Shown: positions 19,463 to 29,452, numbered from the stretch's first letter. The stretch: DNA of 64,000 bases from Mesorhizobium sp. Root554 (GCF_001427025.1 NZ_LMGA01000001.1:1267775-1331774), one strand, 5' to 3'. Numbers and translations are program-made. Notes: generated by a model from the letters alone, not told the origin.

Positions 19463-20220
19463 TCGGCCCGCCTCCTCCTGGTGACAACGTGCCAGCCATA
19501 GGCAAGGCCGCCACCGATGAGCCCGGCCGCAAGCAGATCGAACTCCGGCAACAGCAGGTGGAAGACAGGGCCGAGCACCAGCCCCAGCACCATGGCCACA
19601 TGGACGGCGCGCTCCCGTGCCGAACCCCATAGCGACGTCAGGAAGTAGATCGGCGTCAGCATGAACAGCACCGCCGACACCGCCGGCGGCAGCGATTGCG
19701 CCAGGACGAAGACGACAGCCACCACCAGCATGTTGAACAGGATCAGCGTAAAGCCGAGCCCCGCATAGTAGGTCGTGCGCATGTCGCGCGGCACGGTTCG
19801 GAAACGTTCGAGGGCGACCACCCAGGAAGTAACGGCCACGCAGTGCGCGAGTGCGTAGAGCACCCACCTTGGGGTACGCTCGGTGCGCACCTCGGGCATG
19901 ATCGACACCACCATCGGCATCAGCCGGATTGCCGACAGCGTCACGGCAAGCGCCGCTGCCGGCAGCGCCGTATTGGAGATGACGCTGCCGACCAGCACCA
20001 CTTTCGAGGGGAGCGCCCAGACGATGCCGGTCATGAACACGGTCTGCGTCAGCGTCAGCCCGGCATCCTTGGCAAGTGCGGCAAACCCGATGAAGGAACT
20101 CGCAAGGATAAGACCCGGCAGGGAAAAGGCGGCGCGAATGCCTCTCAGCAGCCAGACGCGGCGGCGGTATGAACGTCTCGAAAGGGATGGATCAACAGGC
20201 ATCGAAATGTCGGGTAGCAT
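19459..20220 (-). CDS. azlC: AzlC-family branched-chain amino acid permease
   Basis: Inner-membrane permease subunit, about 253 residues. After a basic N-terminus (SRRSYRRRVWLLRGIRAAF) come about eight hydrophobic segments, with LASSFIGFAALAKDAGLTL and TQTVFMTGIVWALPSKVVLVG typical of AzlC. Pairs with the overlapping azlD. Start uncertain: ATG 20220 or 20202 (MPVDPSLSRR), neither with a strong ribosome binding site. The substrate (valine, leucine, isoleucine or analogues) is inferred from the family only. Confidence 0.87.
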   Translation of the reverse strand: MLPDISMPVDPSLSRRSYRRRVWLLRGIRAAFSLPGLILASSFIGFAALAKDAGLTLTQTVFMTGIVWALPSKVVLVGSVISNTALPAAALAVTLSAIRLMPMVVSIMPEVRTERTPRWVLYALAHCVAVTSWVVALERFRTVPRDMRTTYYAGLGFTLILFNMLVVAVVFVLAQSLPPAVSAVLFMLTPIYFLTSLWGSARERAVHVAMVLGLVLGPVFHLLLPEFDLLAAGLIGGGLAYGWHVVTRRRRAE

Positions 20221-20389
20221 AGAGGCGGCGCTGGAACGATATCAAAATGTGTCTGGCCCAGCAGTTGGCCTCTGGGTATTTCGACCCGATCGATCCTGAC
20301 CCACACCTGAAGAATTGCCGCCGGACGGCGCCGATTAGCGAAATGGCAAGCGGTTTGCGCATAAGTTCGCGCGAACCCATGAGGATCGC

Positions 20390-21484
20390 ATGGTCGAGAC
20401 AATGTCCATCACCCCGCGAACATCGCCAGCCTGGCACGATTACGGGCGAATCTTTCTGGCTGCCGTGCGGCGTCACCGCCAGATTCATGCGCTGGCGATC
20501 GGTACGTTGGTTCTTTCCCTGCTGATCGGCTGGCATACCCGCAGCGTGCCCGACTTCGGGACCGTAGCCGATTTCGGGCTGTACCTGCTGGCGGCTTTCT
20601 GGCTCGGCGGCTGCGGATTTGCGCTCGTCAAACTGGCCTGGCTCGCGATTGTGGAGCGCGATCCCCACCCTCTTTCGTCATTTCTGCGGCCATTCGGGCA
20701 TTTTTTCAGCAATGGCGAACGCCTGGCGAACGGCATCAACGGCATAGCCGCCTTTATCCTTTTTGCCAGCGCTTTCGGCGTGCTCAAGGGTTCGATATCG
20801 ATCCTGAAGCCGTTTTCCTGGGACGAAACGCTGATGCGGTTCGACCGCCTCCTCCATTTCGGCAGGGAGCCTTATGAATGGCTCTGGTGGCTGGTTAGCA
20901 GTCCGCTCGCTGTTCTTGGCCTGAACTTCGCCTACAATTTCTGGTTCGTTGTCCTCGTCGGCTCGATATTCGCCTGCGCCATAACCCAGCGCGACAATGC
21001 GCTCAGGCATCGCTACCTCATCAGCTTGATGACGCTGTGGCTTGTCGGCGGATTTTTCGTCGCAATCGGTTTCTCATCCGCCGGTCCCTGCTATTTCGCT
21101 CGGCTTGGCCTGGGCGACGACTACCAGCCGCTCACCGACGCCCTCGCCGCAGCCGCACGCAGTCACGCGGTCTGGGCTCTGCAGACCCAGGATACGCTTT
21201 GGAGCGGCTACCTGAATATCGCCAACGGCAATACCGGCATTTCGGCCTTCCCGTCCCTGCACGTGGCGACCGCGGTTCTTATCGCGCTTTATGCGGGCGC
21301 GCGGTCGAAACTGGCCGGGGCCTTGCTGGGTGTCTTCGCCGTCCTGATCATGACCGGCTCGGTTGTACTGGGATGGCATTATGCCGTCGACGGATACGCA
21401 GGCGCCATCCTTGCAGTGATCGTATGGAAGACGGCGGGTCTCTTCATCCGGCGCTTTCCGGCCGCGGATATGCCGCTCCGCTAG
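20390..21484 (+). CDS. PAP2-superfamily membrane phosphatase
   Basis: Integral membrane protein of about 364 residues with six or more helices. The phosphatase motifs are SAFPSLHVATAVLIALYAG near residue 285 and GWHYAVDGYAGAI near residue 330, the Ser-x-x-x-His and His-x-x-x-Asp signatures of the PAP2/inositolphosphotransferase-like group. Likely acts on a lipid phosphate or phosphoinositol at the membrane; substrate unknown. ATG 20390 is preceded by GAGG at good spacing. Ends at a strong bidirectional terminator shared with clpA. Confidence 0.85.
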   Translation: MVETMSITPRTSPAWHDYGRIFLAAVRRHRQIHALAIGTLVLSLLIGWHTRSVPDFGTVADFGLYLLAAFWLGGCGFALVKLAWLAIVERDPHPLSSFLRPFGHFFSNGERLANGINGIAAFILFASAFGVLKGSISILKPFSWDETLMRFDRLLHFGREPYEWLWWLVSSPLAVLGLNFAYNFWFVVLVGSIFACAITQRDNALRHRYLISLMTLWLVGGFFVAIGFSSAGPCYFARLGLGDDYQPLTDALAAAARSHAVWALQTQDTLWSGYLNIANGNTGISAFPSLHVATAVLIALYAGARSKLAGALLGVFAVLIMTGSVVLGWHYAVDGYAGAILAVIVWKTAGLFIRRFPAADMPLR

Positions 21485-21494
21485 ATCCTGCCAA

Positions 21495-21526
21495 CAAAAA
21501 AGCCCCCGGCGAACCGGGGGCTTTTT
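21495..21526. terminator. Bidirectional intrinsic terminator between PAP2 gene and clpA
   Basis: AAGCCCCCGG-CGAA-CCGGGGGCTT forms a perfect 10-pair stem with a 4-base loop, flanked by an A-run on the left and a T-run on the right, so it can end transcripts from both strands. It lies between the convergent ends of the PAP2 gene and clpA. Confidence 0.93.
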
Positions 21527-21552
21527 CGATTTTCGCGACTGGCTGGCGGTGC

Positions 21553-24018
21553 TCAGCTTTTCCGCGGCAGTTGCGGCACCAGGCTGCGCTTGCCGCCGTC
21601 CTTGCCTTTCGGCTCTTCTTTCTTCGCGACCGCCTTCTTGGCCGCCGGCTTCCTGGCCGGAGCCTTGCGGGCCTTCGGCCTATCGGCCGGCTCTTCCTTC
21701 TTCGGCTTCACCGGCGCTTCGTCGGCCAGCGATTCCAGCTTGAGGCCGGATTCGCCAGTCTCCTTTTTCTCGACCGTGACGCGCACCGTGCCGCCGTTCT
21801 TCAGCTTCCCAAACAGCACCTCGTCCGCCAGCGGCTTCTTGATATGCTCCTGGATGACGCGGCCGAGCGGACGCGCGCCCATGCGCTCGTCGTAGCCCTT
21901 GTCGGCCAGCCACGCGATGGCGTCGGGCGACAGGTCGAAGGTGACGCCACGCTCGGAAAGCTGCGCTTCCAGCTGCATGACGAACTTCTGCACGACCTGA
22001 TGCACGACCGGCACCGGCAGCGAGCCGAACGGGATGATCGCATCGAGACGGTTGCGGAATTCCGGCGTGAACAGCCGGTTGATGGCCTCCACGTCGTCGC
22101 CCTCGCGCTTGGTCGAGCCGAAGCCGATGGCAGCGCGCTGCGCATCCGAAGCACCCGCATTGGTGGTCATGATCAGGATCACGTTGCGGAAATCGATCGA
22201 CTTGCCGTTATGGTCCGTCAGCTTGCCGTGGTCCATCACCTGCAACAGGATGTTGAACAGGTCCGGATGGGCCTTCTCCACTTCGTCCAGCAAAAGCACG
22301 CAGTGCGGATGCTGGTCGACGCCGTCGGTCAACAGGCCGCCCTGGTCGAAGCCGACATAGCCGGGAGGCGCCCCGATCAGCCGCGAGACGGTATGGCGTT
22401 CCATATATTCCGACATGTCGAACCGCAGCAGCTCAACCCCGAGCGACGCCGCCAACTGCTTGGCAACCTCGGTCTTGCCGACGCCGGTCGGACCCGAGAA
22501 CAAATAGGAGCCGATCGGCTTCTCCGGCTCGCGCAGGCCGGCGCGCGCCAGCTTGATCGCCGAGGTCAGCGCGGTGATGGCGGTATCCTGGCCGTAGACG
22601 ACCCGCTTGAGTTCGATCTCCAGACCCGCCAGCACCTTCTCGTCATCCGCCGAGACGGACTTCGGCGGGATGCGCGCCATGGTGGCGATAGTCGCCTCGA
22701 TCTCCTTGATGCCGATGGTCTTCTTGCGCTTGGCCTCGGGCACCAGCATCTGCGAGGCCCCGGTCTCGTCGATCACGTCGATCGCCTTGTCCGGCAACTT
22801 GCGGTCGTTGATGTAGCGGGCCGAAAGCTCGACCGAAGCCTTGATGGCGTCGGCCGTGTACTTGACCTTGTGGAAATCCTCGAAATAGGGCTTCAGCCCC
22901 TTCATGATTTCGATGGCGTCCTCGATGGTCGGTTCGTTGACATCGATCTTCTGGAACCGGCGCACCAACGCCCGGTCCTTCTCGAAGAACTGGCGGAACT
23001 CCTTGTAGGTGGTCGATCCGATGCAGCGGATCGCGCCGGAAGACAGCGCCGGCTTCAACAGGTTGGACGCATCCATGGCGCCGCCGGACGTTGCGCCGGC
23101 GCCGATCACGGTATGGATTTCGTCGATGAACAGGATGGCCCCCGGATAATCCTCGAGCTCCTTCACGACCTGCTTCAGCCGTTCCTCGAAATCGCCGCGA
23201 TAGCGCGTGCCGGCAAGCAGCGTGCCCATGTCGAGCGCGAAGATGGTCGCGTCGTTCAACACCTCCGGCACATCGCCCTCGACGATCCGCTTGGCCAGGC
23301 CTTCGGCGATCGCCGTCTTGCCGACGCCGGGGTCGCCGACATAGAGCGGATTGTTCTTCGACCGGCGGCACAGCACCTGGATGGTGCGGCTGATCTCCGA
23401 ACTGCGGCCGATCAGCGGATCGATGCGGCCCGCCTTCGCCTTGTTGTTCAGGTTGACGCAATAGGCGGTCAGCGCATCCTGCTGCTTCTTCTTGCCGCCG
23501 TCCTCCTGCGGATCGGCGCCTGGTACGCCGCCCTGCTCTTCCTCGGCCCCGCGTGGGGTCCTGCTCTCGGAAGCGCCGGGGCGCTTGGCGATGCCATGCG
23601 AGATATAGTTGACCGCGTCGTAGCGGGTCATCTGCTGTTCCTGCAGGAAGTAAGCGGCATGGCTTTCGCGCTCGGCGAAGATGGCGACAAGCACGTTGGC
23701 GCCGGAAACCTCTTCGCGGCCGGATGACTGCACATGGATCACGGCGCGCTGGATCACGCGCTGGAAACCGGCGGTCGGCTTGGAATCCTCGTCATAACCG
23801 GTGACGAGATTGTCCAGTTCGGTATCGATATAGGTAACCACGGTCTGCCGCAGTTCGCTCAGGTCGACATTGCAGGCGCGCATGACGGCCGCGGCCTCGG
23901 CGTCGTCGATCAGGGCGAGCAGCAGGTGTTCGAGAGTTGCATATTCGTGGTGACGTTCATTGGCGAATGTCAACGCCTGGTGGAGCGCTTTTTCCAGCCC
24001 TTGGGAAAATGCAGGCAT
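21553..24018 (-). CDS. clpA: ATP-dependent Clp protease ATP-binding subunit ClpA
   Basis: AAA+ unfoldase partner of ClpP. N-terminal Clp repeat domain, then AAA1 with Walker [16 protein letters not shown] and Walker [10 protein letters not shown], then AAA2 with [15 protein letters not shown] and [10 protein letters not shown]; the ClpP-docking IGF tripeptide is in [10 protein letters not shown]. About 821 residues, some 60 longer than the E. coli protein because of a Lys/Ala/Pro-rich tail ([18 protein letters not shown] onward). ATG 24018 has GAGGA just upstream; a TTG one codon earlier is less likely. Seven bases downstream of clpS. Confidence 0.98.
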   Translation of the reverse strand: MPAFSQGLEKALHQALTFANERHHEYATLEHLLLALIDDAEAAAVMRACNVDLSELRQTVVTYIDTELDNLVTGYDEDSKPTAGFQRVIQRAVIHVQSSGREEVSGANVLVAIFAERESHAAYFLQEQQMTRYDAVNYISHGIAKRPGASESRTPRGAEEEQGGVPGADPQEDGGKKKQQDALTAYCVNLNNKAKAGRIDPLIGRSSEISRTIQVLCRRSKNNPLYVGDPGVGKTAIAEGLAKRIVEGDVPEVLNDATIFALDMGTLLAGTRYRGDFEERLKQVVKELEDYPGAILFIDEIHTVIGAGATSGGAMDASNLLKPALSSGAIRCIGSTTYKEFRQFFEKDRALVRRFQKIDVNEPTIEDAIEIMKGLKPYFEDFHKVKYTADAIKASVELSARYINDRKLPDKAIDVIDETGASQMLVPEAKRKKTIGIKEIEATIATMARIPPKSVSADDEKVLAGLEIELKRVVYGQDTAITALTSAIKLARAGLREPEKPIGSYLFSGPTGVGKTEVAKQLAASLGVELLRFDMSEYMERHTVSRLIGAPPGYVGFDQGGLLTDGVDQHPHCVLLLDEVEKAHPDLFNILLQVMDHGKLTDHNGKSIDFRNVILIMTTNAGASDAQRAAIGFGSTKREGDDVEAINRLFTPEFRNRLDAIIPFGSLPVPVVHQVVQKFVMQLEAQLSERGVTFDLSPDAIAWLADKGYDERMGARPLGRVIQEHIKKPLADEVLFGKLKNGGTVRVTVEKKETGESGLKLESLADEAPVKPKKEEPADRPKARKAPARKPAAKKAVAKKEEPKGKDGGKRSLVPQLPRKS

Positions 24019-24025
24019 CAATTCC

Positions 24026-24355
24026 TCACTTCTTCTCCATCACGCATTGCAGCGGATGCTGATTCTGTCGGGCGAAATCCATGACCTGAGACACTTTGGT
24101 CTCGGCCACCTCGAATGTATAGACCCCGCATTCGCCCACCCCATGATTGTGAACATGGAGCATGATGCGCGTGGCGGCTTCGCGGTCCTTCTGGAAAAAC
24201 CGCTCCAGGACGTGGACCACGAATTCCATCGGGGTGTAGTCGTCGTTGAGGATCAGAACCCGATACAGGCTAGGCTTCTTGGTCTTGGTCTTCGTGCGCG
24301 TGATGACAGCTGTGCTGCGTCCGGCCCCATTGCCGTCACCGCCTTCGTTTTGCAT
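24026..24355 (-). CDS. clpS: ClpAP adaptor ClpS
   Basis: Adaptor that delivers N-degron substrates to ClpA. The binding pocket region [21 protein letters not shown] and the [22 protein letters not shown] segment identify it. About 109 residues from ATG 24355 ([12 protein letters not shown]); a GTG at 24394 would add 13 residues. The N-terminal 25 residues are Gly-rich and then basic ([11 protein letters not shown]). Co-transcribed with clpA, which starts 7 bases downstream. Confidence 0.96.
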   Translation of the reverse strand: MQNEGGDGNGAGRSTAVITRTKTKTKKPSLYRVLILNDDYTPMEFVVHVLERFFQKDREAATRIMLHVHNHGVGECGVYTFEVAETKVSQVMDFARQNQHPLQCVMEKK

Positions 24356-24549
24356 ACGCGCCACATGTGTCGTGGCAGTTAGACCGATTGTCACTTAGCC
24401 CTGCCTCTGGGTCGAATCCCCGTCTATGTAACGACATGTAGGTCTTCGTTGCCGGATTTTAAGCCCTTCTGGTTGCCTGACAATACAGCCAGGCCGCCAA
24501 TCCGCCGGGTTTTTCGCAAACTTGATTTATGCGGACGCCATGAAACGAA

Positions 24550-24580
24550 AAAACCCGGCCGCAGAGAGGCGACCGGGTTC
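24550..24580 (-). terminator. Intrinsic terminator of the phasin gene
   Basis: On the minus strand AACCCGGTCGC and GCGGCCGGGTT pair around the loop CTCTCT, and a run of six T follows. It lies about 45 bases after the phasin stop codon. Confidence 0.88.
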
Positions 24581-24624
24581 GTTTGCGGGGCGAATGCCTG
24601 CAATCGGACAGAATTGAAGGCCCG

Positions 24625-24954
24625 TTACTTCGCCTTGGCGACGAGCGATTCGAAAGGCTTGTAGGTTTCCTTGGCGAGCTCGGCGTAGAGATCGCCGATC
24701 TTGGTGGCTTCGGCAACAAGCGACTCGTACGACTGCTTCACGTAGTCGGTCTGGATTTCCACCGCGTTCTCGAACGACTTGGCGGAAAACAGCTTTTCGA
24801 AAAAGGCGCTGCCGTTCTCAAAGCTCTTCTTGCTGTAGTCGGTGGCCTCGACGGCGATCGCCTGGGCGCCCTTGGAAACGGACGCGAAGCTCTTGAGCCC
24901 GGTGTCGGCGAACTCCTTGCCGTATTTACTGAAGTCCTCGTAGGTCTGGGTCAT
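24625..24954 (-). CDS. Phasin family protein
   Basis: Small amphipathic protein that coats polyhydroxyalkanoate granules. It has 109 residues, almost all helical and without cysteine, starting MTQTYEDFSKYGKEFADTGL and containing AQAIAVEATDYSKKSFENGS and YVKQSYESLVAEATKIGDLYAEL, the alphaproteobacterial phasin_2 pattern. ATG 24954 has a perfect AAGGAG 8 bases upstream; an in-frame extension to 25014 would run through the promoter and is rejected. It is monocistronic, with its own promoter, operator-like palindrome and terminator. Confidence 0.92.
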   Translation of the reverse strand: MTQTYEDFSKYGKEFADTGLKSFASVSKGAQAIAVEATDYSKKSFENGSAFFEKLFSAKSFENAVEIQTDYVKQSYESLVAEATKIGDLYAELAKETYKPFESLVAKAK

Positions 24955-24995
24955 CTGCGCGGCTCCTTGGATCCGACTTGTTGTGCAATGCCCTC

Positions 24996-25024
24996 TAGAT
25001 ATTGTGCAGCGCACAAAAAGTCAA
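24996..25024 (-). promoter_or_regulatory. Phasin promoter with palindromic operator in the spacer
   Basis: Minus-strand TTGACT (25019-25024) and TATCTA (24996-25001) are 17 bases apart. The spacer contains a perfect 15-base palindrome, TTGTGC-GCT-GCACAA (25002-25016), and a further TTGCACAA half-site lies just downstream near 24981-24988. A repressor bound here would block RNA polymerase. PhaR, the PHA-responsive repressor of phasin genes that recognises TGC-rich sites, is the natural candidate (inference). Confidence 0.75.
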
Positions 25025-25214
25025 TGTGCGCCGCAATCAGTGAGTCGGATGCGCCGCCGTTTACTAAGATTCGAATAAAGTTTGCCTCGACTGCGGGAAA
25101 ATTGGTGAACGCGGCGGTTACCATAAACGGATTGGTAACGTTGCCCACGCTAGCTTGCCCCATCGGGCGGGACCTTTGCCCTCCCCAGCAACAAAAAAGT
25201 CAAAGGGTAAAACA

Positions 25215-26564
25215 GTGCGTAAGGCGTTGGCGGCAGTTATTTCCAAATCCCTCTCATCCTTTAAACCGGCCGTGATCGCCCTTTTGGCGATGACGATCGT
25301 CGTGGCCGACGTGACGGCCTCCCTGGCTGCGCAATACGCGGCCGTGGTGATCGACGCGAAGACCGGCAAGACGCTTTACGCCAAGGACGCGAATGCGCGG
25401 CGCTATCCCGCTTCGCTCACCAAGATGATGACCCTTTACATGGCTTTCGAGGCCCTCTCGAAGGGCAAGATCAACAAGAGCACGCCGATCGTCTTCTCGG
25501 CCAACGCAGCAGCCGAACCGCCAACCAAGCTCGGCGTCCGCAAGGGCGGATCGGTGACGGTGGAAACCGCTATCCTGTCGATGGTGACCAAGTCGGCCAA
25601 CGATTCCGCCACGGCCATGGGCGAGTTCCTGGGCGGCTCGGAAGCGAATTTCGCCCGCATGATGACGGCGAAGGCGCGCGCGCTCGGCATGAAGAGCACC
25701 GTCTTCCGCAATGCCCACGGACTGCCCAACCCGGCCCAGTTCACCACAGCCCATGACATGGCGGTCCTCGGCATCGCGCTGCGCGAGCACTATCCGCAGT
25801 ATTACGGCTACTTCTCGCAGCGTTCGTTCATGTATGGGCGCACGCGCATCAACGGCCATAACAGGCTGCTCGGGCGCATCAAGGGCGTCGACGGTATCAA
25901 GACCGGCTACACCCGTGCCTCTGGCTACAATCTCGTGTCCTCCGTCGAAGATGGCAACCGCCGGCTGGTGGCGGTCGTCATGGGCGGCGCCTCGGGCGCC
26001 AAGCGCGACGCTCAGATGGCCCAGCTGATCAAGGCCTATCTACCGAAAGCCTCGCCGCGCGGCGACGGCCCGCTGGTCGCGCTGGCGGAGAACAATCCAG
26101 TCACGGCGCTCGCCAAGGTGCTGTTGCCCAAGAACGACGTGCCGACGCCCGGCCGCCGGCCGCGGGAAGAGGTTCAGGTGGCCTCGGCAAACGCCGAGAT
26201 CGAACTGCCGACCAAGGCGGAAGCCGCCGCTGTCGCGCCGGTGCCGGCTCCGGTCGTGGAAGCCTATGCCGCGGCCGAACCCGCCGCGATCGATCCTGTG
26301 TCGACCGCGTCCGTCTCGGCCGGCTGGGTCGTCCAGGTCGCGTCATCCCCCAGCCCGTCGGAAGCGCAGTCGGCTCTCGACAAGACCGCGAAGAAGGCGC
26401 CGGCCGTGCTCGCCGACGCCGCTGGCTTCACCGTTCCCTTCGCCAAGGGCGGGGTAACGTTCTACCGCGCGCGCTTCGGCGGCTTCGAATCCAAGGATGC
26501 CGCATGGAACGCCTGCAACACTTTGAAAAAGAAGAAAATTTCCTGCTACGCCGTACAGCAGTAA
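25215..26564 (+). CDS. D-alanyl-D-alanine carboxypeptidase (S11) with SPOR domain
   Basis: Penicillin-binding protein trimming peptidoglycan pentapeptides in the periplasm. From the GTG at 25215 the protein is about 449 residues: signal sequence, then SLTK with active Ser at about 67, SAN at about 127, and KTGYT at about 229. After a Pro/Ala-rich linker, a C-terminal SPOR domain (GWVVQVASSPSPSEAQSAL to the end) should bind denuded glycan at the division site. The GTG is preferred over an in-frame ATG at 25155 because AAAGGG lies 8 bases before it and the signal sequence then begins properly. Confidence 0.93.
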   Translation: MRKALAAVISKSLSSFKPAVIALLAMTIVVADVTASLAAQYAAVVIDAKTGKTLYAKDANARRYPASLTKMMTLYMAFEALSKGKINKSTPIVFSANAAAEPPTKLGVRKGGSVTVETAILSMVTKSANDSATAMGEFLGGSEANFARMMTAKARALGMKSTVFRNAHGLPNPAQFTTAHDMAVLGIALREHYPQYYGYFSQRSFMYGRTRINGHNRLLGRIKGVDGIKTGYTRASGYNLVSSVEDGNRRLVAVVMGGASGAKRDAQMAQLIKAYLPKASPRGDGPLVALAENNPVTALAKVLLPKNDVPTPGRRPREEVQVASANAEIELPTKAEAAAVAPVPAPVVEAYAAAEPAAIDPVSTASVSAGWVVQVASSPSPSEAQSALDKTAKKAPAVLADAAGFTVPFAKGGVTFYRARFGGFESKDAAWNACNTLKKKKISCYAVQQ

Positions 26565-26611
26565 TCGATACGGCGGGATACTCCCGGGTAATGTTTTAGG
26601 TCGAAGGAGCG

Positions 26612-27307
26612 CTAGTTGTGATTAGAGAGCAGGATGTCCTTGGCTTTGTTGATCCGCGCCGCCAGGAAAGACGCCTCACCGATATCGGGGTGGAGGCGTT
26701 GCATCAGGCGTCGGTGCGCCTCGCGGACCTGCGCCGGGGCGGCGCCCGTTTCAAGACCAAGGACCTCGTAGGCCTCCTCCTTAGTCATGGCGCCCGGACC
26801 TGGCGCAACGCCCAGCCCTTCGCGGATGTACGGTTGCGCGTGCTCTCGCCAGACGGGAAAACGGCTGTCAAGATACGCCTCTAGAAGCCGGACGCTGTCG
26901 GGGTCGCCGCCAACTTCGCGATAGAGTCCCGTCAGTTCGTGCAATTCCATCGAACCGAGCATCCGTCCCTCGCTCAATCCTGCAAGAACAAGTCCTTCAA
27001 GGCGACCAGTGCGATGGTCGAGGCTCATTTCCAGCGCGGCAGTCCGCACTGTCGCGTATTTCTGGCCAGCAGACGGCTTGGGCCGGTTTTTCCAGGTAAA
27101 GCCCAGCCACAGGATGGCTGCGGCGAGGAAGGGCAATGCCAGCCCGGCGCGGCCGGCCGAGATGGCGCCCAGACCACAAAGCAGAAGCGCCAGCGGAGCC
27201 AGTCGCCGCATGGAACGCGCCATGGTCGATGGGTCGGCGCGCAGGAACAGCGCCAGCACGGCGAGCAAGAGCAGGATTGCGGCAAAGGCCGCGATAAGAA
27301 CGCTCAT
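26612..27307 (-). CDS. Membrane-anchored DnaJ-domain protein
   Basis: 231-residue protein with two or three hydrophobic segments at the N-terminus (about residues 3-22 and 38-71) and a C-terminal J domain. The domain reads MTKEEAYEVLGLETGAAPAQ onward, with the DnaK-stimulating HPD in MQRLHPDIGEASFLAARINKA. The middle carries EMSLDHRTGRLEGLVLAG and GRMLGSMELHELTGLYRE, conserved in Rhizobiales proteins of this type. The J domain at the extreme C-terminus of a membrane anchor resembles mitochondrial Tim14/Pam18. Partner presumably DnaK; client unknown. Confidence 0.88.
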   Translation of the reverse strand: MSVLIAAFAAILLLLAVLALFLRADPSTMARSMRRLAPLALLLCGLGAISAGRAGLALPFLAAAILWLGFTWKNRPKPSAGQKYATVRTAALEMSLDHRTGRLEGLVLAGLSEGRMLGSMELHELTGLYREVGGDPDSVRLLEAYLDSRFPVWREHAQPYIREGLGVAPGPGAMTKEEAYEVLGLETGAAPAQVREAHRRLMQRLHPDIGEASFLAARINKAKDILLSNHN

Positions 27308-27512
27308 ATATCCAGGCCAATCAGGGTCATCGGTCGATCATAAGTGCATTTGCACAGCGGCGGCAAAGCCGGAGCTGCTTCATCGAAGACTCCACCTCGG
27401 TGATCGATGCGAGTCGTCGTGTCGCAGGCGGTTCGCGGTTGCTAACGAACAATAATGGCGGCCGGTGGACCGCGCTTTCAAATTTACGCGAAGATGAAGC
27501 TGGAGCCGGGTT

Positions 27513-27953
27513 CTAGAGCAGGCCGAGTTCGGCCAGTTCCTGCCGCAGCTTGGGCGGCATTTCGGCGATTCCGGCCGCCGCGCCTCGGGCCAGGTCGACC
27601 GGCGCGTCGGCCGGTTTCAGATAACGCCAGCCCTGGAAAGCCCGGCGCGACTGCCATGCAGTCCGCACGACGGTGGTATCCAGCACCAGATGGCAACGGC
27701 CAATACCCTCCGAGTCGGTGAAGGGGCGGATTTCCGTGATGCGCTGACGGCACTGCACATTGCCCTTGATGACCCAGTAGAGCGATCCGATGCCGACGAT
27801 CTCGGCACCGCGCGTCGGCACCATGCGGGTGGTGTGGAAATGCTCCATGGCCTGGCCGGCGCGGCGCTTCTCATCGAGGCGGAATGCGATCCATTCCTCC
27901 AGATCCTCGACGCTATCGCAGCCGACGCAGAGCTTTATCAGATTGAGAGCCAT
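27513..27953 (-). CDS. DUF1489 family protein
   Basis: 146-residue soluble protein beginning MALNLIKLCVGCDSVEDLEEW and containing HTTRMVPTRGAEIVGIGSLY and GRCHLVLDTTVVRTAWQ, diagnostic of the alphaproteobacterial DUF1489 family. Function unknown. It starts 205 bases upstream of the J-domain gene end, on the opposite side of a stretch with no recognisable gene. Downstream of sdaA on the same strand by 95 bases. Confidence 0.9.
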   Translation of the reverse strand: MALNLIKLCVGCDSVEDLEEWIAFRLDEKRRAGQAMEHFHTTRMVPTRGAEIVGIGSLYWVIKGNVQCRQRITEIRPFTDSEGIGRCHLVLDTTVVRTAWQSRRAFQGWRYLKPADAPVDLARGAAAGIAEMPPKLRQELAELGLL

Positions 27954-28048
27954 GGCCGGAATCTAGCGGTTGCCTGACGCCGGTTCAACATCGCCACGGG
28001 TTTTGCACAGGGTCGCTTTCCCCCCGCTCACAGGAAAGGAAGCGAGCT

Positions 28049-29452
28049 TCAGCATTCCACCACATTGACCGCCAAGCCTCCGAGGCTCGTCTCCTTGTAT
28101 TTCTCGTTCATGTCGCGGCCTGTCTGGCGCATGGTCTCGATGGCGGCGTCCAGCGGCACGAAATGCGAACCGTCGCCCTTGATCGCCAGCGAGGCGGCCG
28201 TCACCGCCTTCACCGCGCCAAGCGCGTTGCGCTCGATGCAGGGCACCTGCACCAACCCGGCGACCGGATCGCAGGTCATGCCGAGATGATGCTCCAGCGC
28301 GATCTCGGCGGCGTTCTCCACTTGCGCGGGCGTGCCGCCCATGACGGCGCACAGGCCGGCCGCCGCCATCGCAGAGGCCGACCCCACCTCGCCCTGGCAG
28401 CCGACTTCGGCGCCGGAAATCGAGGCATTGCTCTTGATGATGCCACCAACCGCCGCCGCCGTGAGCAGGAAATCGCGGATCGAAGTCTGGTCGGCTTCGG
28501 GGTGGAAATGCAGCCAGTAGCGCATCACCGCAGGCATCACCCCTGCCGCCCCGTTGGTTGGCGCGGTGACGACGCGGCCCCCAGCGGCGTTCTCCTCGTT
28601 GACCGCCATGGCGTAGATGGAGAGCCAGTCATTGGCGAGCAGCGGGTTCGGACGGTTCAGCCGCCACTCCTCCTGAAGCTTGTCGTGCAATTGCCGCGCC
28701 CGGCGGCGCACCTTCAGCCCGCCCGGCATGATGCCTTCCTGCGCCAGGCCCCGGTCGATGCAGGCGCGCATGGCGGTCCAGACGGCATCCAAACCGGCGT
28801 CGAGTTCTTCGCCCGGCATCTGCGTTTCTTCATTGATGCGCTTCATCTCGGCGATCGACAGGCCGCTCCTGGCTGCCATCGCAAGCATCTCGGCCGCGTT
28901 GCGGAAGGGATAGGGCACCTTCTTGCCTTCGGTGGTGATGCTTCCCCTCGCCTTCGCCCGCTGCAATTCCTCCTCGGAAACGACGAAGCCGCCGCCGACC
29001 GAATAGTAGATGCGCTTCAGCAGCAGCCGGTCGCCGGCGTCATAGGCGTAGAACGTCATGCCGTTGGCATGGCCGGGAAGCGGCGTCTTCTTGTCAAGCA
29101 CGAGGTCGATTGCCGGATCGAACCGGTAGGACGGGTGGCCGGGCGGCGAGACGCGCCTGACTGCCGCGATGCCGGCGACGATGGCATCGGCCTCGTCGGG
29201 ATCGACCTGCGACGGGTTCTGGCCGGCAAACCCCAGGACTACCGCCCTGTCCGAGCCATGGCCAATGCCGGTATAGGCGAGCGAGCCATGCAGGCTGGCC
29301 GCGACACGGTCCACCGTCGCGCCGGCGGGGCGCGGCCAGTCGTTGCCGGCCAGTTCGTCGAGGAAACGGCCGGCGGCCGTCATCGGTCCCATCGTGTGGG
29401 AGCTCGACGGGCCGATGCCGATCTTGAACAGGTCGAAAACCGAGAGGAACAA
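28049..29452 (-). CDS. sdaA: L-serine ammonia-lyase, iron-sulfur dependent
   Basis: Deaminates L-serine to pyruvate and ammonia using an oxygen-sensitive [4Fe-4S] cluster. Single-chain form of 467 residues with the beta domain first ([17 protein letters not shown]) and the alpha domain carrying cluster cysteines in [28 protein letters not shown] and [19 protein letters not shown]. The start is a TTG at 29452: it gives the canonical N-terminus [14 protein letters not shown] and has GGAGG five bases upstream. No regulator or transporter gene adjoins. Confidence 0.96.
   Translation of the reverse strand: MFLSVFDLFKIGIGPSSSHTMGPMTAAGRFLDELAGNDWPRPAGATVDRVAASLHGSLAYTGIGHGSDRAVVLGFAGQNPSQVDPDEADAIVAGIAAVRRVSPPGHPSYRFDPAIDLVLDKKTPLPGHANGMTFYAYDAGDRLLLKRIYYSVGGGFVVSEEELQRAKARGSITTEGKKVPYPFRNAAEMLAMAARSGLSIAEMKRINEETQMPGEELDAGLDAVWTAMRACIDRGLAQEGIMPGGLKVRRRARQLHDKLQEEWRLNRPNPLLANDWLSIYAMAVNEENAAGGRVVTAPTNGAAGVMPAVMRYWLHFHPEADQTSIRDFLLTAAAVGGIIKSNASISGAEVGCQGEVGSASAMAAAGLCAVMGGTPAQVENAAEIALEHHLGMTCDPVAGLVQVPCIERNALGAVKAVTAASLAIKGDGSHFVPLDAAIETMRQTGRDMNEKYKETSLGGLAVNVVEC

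Noticed and set aside
21037..23727. 896-codon open frame antisense to clpA
   Set aside because: It mirrors clpA in a frame kept open by high GC at third positions. The translation is Arg/Gln/Asp-rich without any domain, and clpA is unambiguous.
24955..25214. Possible small RNA between the phasin and carboxypeptidase genes
   Set aside because: Only promoter and operator signals for the phasin are evident; no independent promoter-terminator pair was found.
27308..27512. Gene or RNA in the gap before the DUF1489 gene
   Set aside because: No coding bias, no tRNA fold and no strong hairpin was seen in these 205 bases.
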